Positions 54,101 to 63,100 of a DNA stretch of 64,000 bases are shown here, in pieces. The stretch is from Opisthorchis felineus (taxonomy: Eukaryota; Platyhelminthes; Trematoda; Opisthorchiida; Opisthorchiidae): assembly GCA_004794785.1 (NCBI GenBank), contig SJOL01006641.1, forward strand, positions 41,832 to 105,831, written 5' to 3'. A program made the translations under genes and the position numbers. The notes under the pieces were generated by a model. It was not told where the DNA came from. It ran no database searches and worked only from the letters and a program-made list of their open reading frames with translations. The stretch's first letter is position 1. Every line of letters begins with the position of its first letter.

Positions 54101-57100
54101 AACTCCAAAGGCTCTCCACAAAAAGTGGTGTCCGACAAGGATGTCCACTCTCTCCATTCCTATTCAACTTCATCATTGATGAAATAATGAGGCGAACGCT
54201 GGAAGGTAATCAAAACCCCGGTGTTTAAATTGTTGCTGGTGAGAGTCTTATCGATCTGGAGTACGCAAATGACATCACCCTCATCTTTGAAGACCAAAGC
54301 CAAACACGAGCCCTGTTGAATAGACGGACCACCATCATAACATCTTTTGGCATTCGCCTTGCACCTTCAAAGTTCAAAGTCATGCTTCAGAACGTGCAGT
54401 CTCCGAACATCTCCCTTACAATTCAAGGAAAATCACTGGAGGTTGTGGAAAATTTTTACATACCTCGGTAGTTGTGTTAGCTCTGACGGAAGTGTGTCTG
54501 ATGAAGTCAGTGCAAGAATCTCAAAGGCTCGAATCACATTTGCTAATTTCCGTCACTTGTGGCGTCAGAAAGGCATATCACTAGATCTTAAGGGTCGCGT
54601 GTACCAGGCTACAGTAAGGGATGTGTTGTTGTATGGTTGCGAAACATGGCCTCTGCGGACAGATGTGAGGCGTCTTCAGGTACTTGACCACCGATGCCTC
54701 AGAAGCGTGGCTGGTTTTGGATGGCGTCAGCGTGTTAGTAACGAGGTGATTTGAAAACGGGTATTTGGTTGTGCAGCAGGTACTTCAATCGGGGAAAACA
54801 TCCAGCACCACCGACTACGATGGTTTGGTCATGTGCTACGCATGCCGAAACACCGTCTACCGAGACGAGTGTTGTTCTCCGTGCCACCTTCGAGGTGTGG
54901 GCACTTGAGAATGCTTGTCATAGGCCAGCACTAGGTCCCCTCTCTCACCCACTCTTTTTCTCTTCTCTTCATTTCAGGGCTTTAAATATAATTAGGTCGT
55001 ATGATGATGATTTTGTCATTCAGGAACTGAAGAGCGAGGTCATCTTTGCATTAGCCTGTTGTCCATTGTGCCCTGAATCTTCCCTGGGATCATCCTATGA
55101 TGTCAAGTGGCCACTTAAGGGATCAAATTTTTTATAGTCAGTTAAAGTCTCCGGGCGGATGTGTTTCGAAGCAGTTTCCATTTATTGTTCTGTTAGTTCG
55201 TCTGATTTACTGGTTTGTGTTTGGCTTGGATGTGCGTTCCAGTGGTCTTGACTTTATCCAGTATGTTTTGTGTCTACCTAGTGGTTTCTCCTCTGGTTTC
55301 TTGTATAGTTTTGTGTTTGAATGCTCTCAATTCTTTGTTCTTGCGAGGTTGGTAAATTGGGTCGATTTCAATGTCTGTCGATGGCTCTCCCTTTCAAGTA
55401 CCACGCCTCCATAACTTCTTTTTCGTTCTTTGGTATCACTTGGCCAGTATATGAACACTGTCTGGGTTGAAGTATTCGCTTGCTGGTCTTCGTATACGGA
55501 GTTGAGTTGGAATTGGTCGTTGCTAACGGCAAGCTAGTGTTCGTTCAGTCTGGTGGATAGTTTCCTTCCTGTTTTTCAAACCTATTGCCTGTCACGGTCC
55601 TTTCATTGGATTTTGTATACGTGACTGGTTTCTTGGTTGTTGCCAGTTCTCATTTGGAAGGAAGATTGAGGTACCTTATGGGGTATACCGTTAACTTGGC
55701 GTTGTTCGGTGTCTACTGCTAGATGCACTGGGAACTCTTGAATGTGGGGACCATGGCCACTGTTTTTACCCATCAGTCCTCGGATGTATGATTCGGTACG
55801 ATGGGAAAACCGGACTAGTACTGTTACCGTTTTGTGGAGAAATAGGTCAGTCTTGCCAAACGATCTTGTAGCAACCAGTGCTTCAACACCCTTTCACACT
55901 TGTATGACGGTTCGAAACTGTCCATCGCACCAAGAGGCAATAAGATTCTGTTATGTTTGTAACTGTTGTGTCTCTCTGGATGAGGTTGTCTTGGCGTGAT
56001 TCCTCAAAATTAGAAAAATGAGGTGATATGATTTTGTCACAGTCCTGGTTTTCTGATGTTGTAGGTAGTACCTCAAATGCTTAATCGCTCCTCCTGACAA
56101 TGAATCCTATGTAGTTCGGGTGTACACAAGGTACTGCTGGAAATTTTTCAGGTCGGTTTCAGTCCTGTTTGTTTTTCAACTACTCCCCTGTGCACCTGGA
56201 CGGTACCAGTCTTTGGGTGCGGCAGTAACCGTCTACCGAAAGGTCTTCACAATTCATTCACAACGTTTTTGTGTAAATAGTCGACCCTCATATCTTCAAT
56301 CTAACGCCCTCTCATACGCACCGCCTACACCTAGCTCGTACAGTCTACATATTGTATATCCCCTTTTCTTACATACACTCTGGCGATCCAAATTTTGACA
56401 AAGAATATCGTCGTACATGGTTTTCTGGTGATCTGGTATAATGAATTGAACCAGTACTAATTCCCGTTTTACTTTTAAGCTACCCTTGCTCGATGTCGTT
56501 TGTTTGACAAGTACATTCCGCTTTCTCTTGATTGCTGATTGTACCGCTGCAGGTGTGCAAACACAACCTCATTAAGAAACTCTTTGTACGCTATTTTGGC
56601 TTTCTTGTTGTAGAAATGCCATGTGACTTCGGTATGCTCACTGATATTTGGCGGATAGATCCAAGCTTTGTGGTAACTGCTTTCTTCATCTTACCCATGC
56701 TGGTTCAGGTTTTTGCTTTCCTTGTCTGTCGTGCCACACATTTCACAGCGGAGAAGTGAACAACTTTTTGCTAAGGGTCGATTTGTGAAATTCCTCTTTC
56801 CATATGCGTATGACTTTCGTTGGTTTGGATTGTGCTGGTCACAAGGAAGACTGGTGTTTATTCGTCAGACGTGGTTTGCATCTCTCAGTCGGTCTTGATT
56901 CGCATCCTATGGTACACCACCATACAGACGGTCAAGTGCTTTCAGTTTCGTGTACTTCGGATCACCTATTCTTCACTGAAAAGTCCAATTAGTTGATAGT
57001 TGTATAATTTTTCAGTCATCATATCACCGAAGTAATCAATGATCCATGCGCTATAGTGCGCGCAATGCATATAAGGCCAACAACTGGTAATGTGATGGAA

Positions 57101-60100
57101 TTTTGGTAGCTTGGGTGCATTCATTGGTAACTGATCAGGTGGGTGTCATCTCCTTTCTAGCTGTTCTGTTGGATTCCTACTGGAATAGAGCGAAAAGATC
57201 TAGAAGGAATATGTTCGGGAAAACGGCGCGATGACCGCGAAAAGCTTCATGTAGTCAGGTAATGAATGAATGGGTTTCAATATAAGCGTAAAGCAAATAG
57301 AACAACCTTTTCAATCCGCCCCTCGCCTGATAGACTCAAGAATGGAGAAGATTCCGTGTTTAAACGAAGTCCACATCCATCAGAAACTGGAATGCGTAGA
57401 AAATCATATCAGTTGAAAAGGACAAACGGAGAAATACGGTAGTCGGTAGTGGGAAAAACTTCAATCCGGACGGTCCATATGGCTTAGCATGCTAGCGGTG
57501 TAACCCCAGGTAGATTCGTTCATCACGACGCGTATCAACTACCCCACCACCGTCAGTTCCTACAGCCCACACGACGAATCCGTCAAACCGGTTCTCTCAC
57601 AAATTCGTAGTTGTTGTACTGCCCTGTTCGTCTGCTCAGCGATGAAGCCAGGGTACAGTGTTCGAGGAGTCCAAGGCGAAAATCACGGAGCAGGCAAAAT
57701 ATTAGTTGGTGGCTTTACCACAAATTCGACACACTGTTTATCAGGGTGACCTATTTCAGTTGTCTGGGAGAGAAGACGTTTGATTTCTCCGACGTGGTAG
57801 ACAGCTCTGTGCTGAGCTATTCCACCTAAATCACTGCAAATCAGGATTGTACCATATCACTATTCCCACAAATCATCATATCAGAAGCAGCTCGACTTCG
57901 GTTCGTCCTGAAGAACCGCATATTCTGATTTTCCGTACCTAAATATGATTTGTTGGCCATACAGAACTAGTTTCTGTATGCACATGAACATCCTCATTTT
58001 CGAAAAGCTTGGTTGTCATTCGTTTTACTTGATTCCACTGGACGTTGATGTTAGTTGCACGACCGGTTCTGTTCACCTGCTGCTTACTTTTGATTTTTTT
58101 CTCTTCTCTATTGACGTGCGACACTGCAGCTGTATGGCATTTCCGTAAGCTCCCTCCCGTTTAAAACTTTGGCTGTTCATAGTCGGTGTATATCAGCCTG
58201 CCGCCTTGTCGACGGACAACTTATTAAAGACGCAAACCAATCTTGTGCAAACAAACCATGGTAATGCTGCTGTTTATTCGTCAGTGTATGGCTGTTTGCG
58301 TCTAATAATCCCAAAACGTGTACGTATTCTTCTTCTTAGCTGATCCCTTTGGAGCAGTTATCGAGTGGCTTGACAATAGTCGCACTACGTCCACATTCAT
58401 ACCGATACAGCCGTAGGTTTTTGCGATATACTTGCACCTGTTACATTTGCCTTCGTTGGAAAATCGAATTGTCACCCCTATAGAGGTGTAAATAGTGTCA
58501 ACACGCTCACCCATTCCGTTCTCCCATTCGACGGCTGTCAATTAATGGTAACAAACTTTGTCAGGGGATCTGATTCTCTGCCGTTATCAATCACAGCTCA
58601 GTTACCACGGTGAAGGTTTCACACTGGTCGTCTATCGCCGAGGATTGCGATACATTTTTAGTTTGCATTCAGGCGATGAGGTGTGTTAATTATGTTCATG
58701 GTTGATTTGGCATCGATTATTTTTGTCTGACGGACACTGGAATATGCAGTCGGTTCTCTTCATTGTCTCCACGTCGGTAGATCTGGATGTGATTTAAAAC
58801 GCCGCAAAACTTGTACCAGTTTTCTGCATTAGCTCTCAAAATATGAGGGGCTAAGTTTCGGATAGAATATTCAGCAGTGCAGGTAACAGGAAACCTTGAC
58901 TTTGATATTTGTCTCCGAGAAGAACGGTGTTTATTGGGCCACTCATTGAATAGTTCGCCGTCGGTGTGCACCGAAACCATATCCGGTTTTCGTATCACTG
59001 GGTAGCGGTGGAATTTCTGGATTTCTTTGTGTTACGTCCATCCAGGTACCTAATGGGCATTCGCCTGAATCAATACACGGGAGTCCGTGATTTGAAAACT
59101 GAGTAGAATCTCAAGTACACCTGAGGACTAAATATGGACGGACGGGTGGGAGCTGACTGACGTATTTCCTTCAGTTCTGTACAGGTGCTTTATCTTCACC
59201 AGGAGGAGTTGCACCAAGTCAAGTTGTATTGGAAGCAAATAACAGTGCTAGGGAAGCTACCCGGTGACAGGGCTTAACCTTTCTCTTCCATCGCACAGTG
59301 TGCGATGATTCCGGTAGTTCTTGTGCCATCGCATACTGCTGTAAAGAAGTTCAGGTACACTCATTTATATCACTAGCTCACTCATTGTCAATCTGTTGCT
59401 TCTTCTCTGTTCGATTTCATTTTGTGAAAAAAGTGAATAATTCACCTACTGCCCGGAAAGTAACATGTTTTCTACAGGCTTTTGTGAGTTCATGCAACAA
59501 ATAGTGACGAACATCAATTCAAGTGACCCATTCGCCCATTACTCATTGAGCCTCCAATATTTGGTGAAAAGCACTGCCCTCAGCTCGCACTGGACAAGCG
59601 CTTTGGACTTTGCGTGGAGTGCGCCTCAAAAGACTTTCACGTATATGTGATGACACATCACGAGCACAATGAGACATTCTTAGCAAGAACAGGAAGTGGT
59701 TCCAAATGAAACACCATAACTTTACGAGACGCACCGAATTTAGTCAGGGCTTGTTTGATTGTTAAGTCGATGAACTTTTCTTCAATGGCGTTCTCCTCGG
59801 TGAGGTCCTTTAGGTAAATTTCAGGCCGGATTTGTCACCCAGGTAACTCGGCAGTTGTGCAGAAAAAATACCAAAATCCACTCAATAATGATTTTACAGT
59901 GTGCAGCTGGTTAACAATACTTTGAATGCAATCAACCAGGTGGGAAGGACGCGCTCTGCTATTGTTTCGAAAGAAACTTCATGAACATTACATTTTCCAC
60001 ACGTTGATATTGTTACAATGGAGACCTTTTCATACCTGGGCTTGATTCGGTGCAGTAGAAGCAAGCATCTCGACCCATATATATACTTTGAAGCAATTCG

Positions 60101-63100
60101 GATAATACATGATTACGTGGAAACTGTAATTTCTCTGTGATATGAAGTAGTGGAATGTGCTAAGCCTCCTTTCCGCAAAATAGCGGAAATCGGTGACTGT
60201 GTAAAGACCTACCGTGAGCTGTCTGTATGTGTCTGTATGTATGTTCACTCGTGTTATAAAAATACTGCAGTATGTCTTTGTTCCAAGTCCTTATCGGTGT
60301 GAGGAGCCGTGGATTGGCTTGACATCTGTCATTTGTGCTCTGGATAGTGCTGCAAATTCTGTGCACCTGCTCAGCATGAGAGGTGGGCTGCCAGTTTCTA
60401 TGAGAACGGTCGAGTTTGGTTTGAGTCGTTTTTCCGGTGGCAGTTAGTTGATCGTACATCTGTTAGGTAGCCATTAAGTTGCAGTCAAAAACGGTGTACC
60501 ACCCATGTTGCCCCGGAGATTCAAGAGCGTCAACTTCGGGAGCTTCTGATATGCGAATAGACCTCAGTTACCGCACTGAGAAGACCTTTGGTTGGATACC
60601 AGTTAACAACAGACTTAGCGGTCACATTAGCAAATCTTGTAGTTTGATTTGGCACACAACCTATTTGTCATTTCGGCTTACCCACCGACTGACTTCAGCC
60701 CGGAAGCATCAAATGACGGGTTTTACGCCCGGGTAGATGAACTACTCCGTAAAACTGCGCTCTCTAGCTGGGGACTCAAACGCTGGCGTTGATGGACTGT
60801 GTTCAGAATAGAGGAGATCGAAACTGCAACGGGCAACGAAAGATAACCATCAATTCTTCCATCTAATTAATTTGGTCAGTGTGTTGCTGAAGCTGAGATA
60901 GGTGGTTCGTCTATTACCAATGTTCATCAACCTGTTAACAGGTGAACAGAACACTCCAAGGTTCTGTTCAACTGTCAGCCTGCTCTTGTTTCAAATGCGC
61001 AAGCTACTGAATTCACGACCTGGTCTGCCTCTATTGATCCACCCACGAGGAATAAGAATCTATGTTTATTTTGAAGAACAATAAATCACCAGGTGGGGAT
61101 GAACTCTAAGTGGAGCCATTCAAGGCCAGAGGAAGTCTGCTCCAACAACTCATTGGCCTATTCGCCAACATGTAGACATCGGGATCTATTCTGACTTTGC
61201 CTAGGCCGCCATATTTTCAGTATGATATGTTTCGAGCAGAGCATGCTTCACAGTGTACAAAAAGTCAGATCTTAGTGAATTAGCACCATAGTCAACTTAT
61301 ATGGCATCTTCCCTCTCTTTTCTGAGCTGTCAATTATGCATAAAAACAGCTTTGTTGTTCAGTCTATCTTCCTCGGACATTTGCTGGCTCACTCAATTTA
61401 GACGGATAAATTTTCCTAAATAAGCTTCAACTCGCTAATCGTTTCTTATCTTTCGGTTGACTTGCTGGTTATTTTCCTTTCAACTTTGGAAACAAAAAGG
61501 TATGGGTATATACCCCTCCTCCCCTTCTGTCAACTCATGAAGTAGCTAGTCATTCCACGTTCCTGTTGAGCACGTGTTGGTGGCTTTTGGGTTCATCCAC
61601 TCTGACAGCTGTCTTGTGAGACTAAATGCACTCGAGCTACCAAAATTTCGACCCCTGCTAATTTAACTTGCAATTATCTTAGAATCTGCTTTGCGAATAA
61701 ACTCAAAGCCGGGAACATTTTTTCCCATATTTCGTCACTGGTGTGCCGTTGTTCTTATGTTCCAGCTTTTTCCGCGAAGATGTCTTTGGTTGTCGGTCGT
61801 CAGAGACACAATGATGTCCTTATCAGGTCGGCACCCTCAGCTGTACTGTCATAATTTGGTTTCTTTGATGAAGCTGAAAACCCAGGGTCATGTGATGAGT
61901 GGAAACCCGTCAAAGTTGGGGAAACTAACTAAATTATTCCCAAAGTACGTTTACTGTTTAAAAAAAATTGCTGTCCGATTTTAGCTTTTGAACACTGTGT
62001 ACGTGTCATTCGCTGTTTTGTGTCATTTCGTTTTCTGCTACATGTTGATTCGTGATTTCATCATGTGCACTTGTATTTTCGCCCGACGGCCCCTGAGGTT
62101 CGTGAATCCAGTCACACGCATCCTCTTTTGAGAAAACTATTTCCATGTGATTCCCCTAAACTTTCAAAAGTTGGATTCTTCTAGAATGGAATAGACTGGC
62201 TGCTTCCTTTTCTAGCAGAGGGAGCCGACTGGCTACTGCCAGTTTACCAGATGATCGGGTGGTAAATCATCCGGCAAAACCCCCATGTGTTCAAGTGCAT
62301 CCTTCTCTGCTTATAATGTGTCTTGTATCTTGTTAAACGAGCAAACTACTCGTAGTTTGGCTGAAAACCAAACAAAAGTTTCAGCCAGGTTCAGTTGATT
62401 CTCTCGTTAAAATTGAAATAATGTGCAGACGAGTGTATTTTTCGTCTTGGATTCTATTCGTTCTATGTTTTGATTGGCCTGTTATGAACGGTCCCAGGGG
62501 AATCTCTTGATATTCCAATCGCCCCCATCTTGAGTAAGCTAATAAATTGGAAAAGGTGAACCGGATATAGGATGGATGCAGCGCGGTTCGCTGTGTTCAC
62601 CTTAGAATGTGCACTGGTTTTACTTGAGATTGCAGTGACAATAACTGTAAGTTTGCCCTAAACGCAAAAGCGCTCGTTCACGTGCGAAACCTCACAGTTG
62701 TTATATGTCGTTTTCACTTCGTCGGGCGTCAACTATCCAGATTCAGAATTAGTGCCCTCCCCTTCAAGCTCAGCAATTACCCTTCTAGAATCTGCATTCC
62801 ATGTGTTTCTTTTACCTGGCGTTTTTCGTATTTCTCACATAAATGTGCTTTCCATGTAACTTCATGTACATCCTGACGCGCGGTGGGCGGTAATTCTCCA
62901 GTTTGCTTCGCCTTCCTCGAAATTCGGTATCGATGGTCTTGTGTATCGTAAGTATTGATAATAATACTGTTAGTTTACTGTTGTGAGTCTAGACTAAAAC
63001 AAACCAGAACCTAAAACATTTCTGCATTGCGAAACATCCTTGGGTCTCGATAGTATTGTTTGATGGTATAGAATTCAACATACCAAGTAGGCTTGCGGAA

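Larger units (their letters stand above)
52219..61765 (+). other. MAP4K intron 13 (9.5 kb)
   Basis: Bounded by gtaagt and cttatgttccag. It contains the LINE segments at 53990-55012 and 60510-61215, a GT microsatellite at 53136-53150, and minus-strand open frames at 57939-58998 with no recognised family. Confidence 0.8.
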
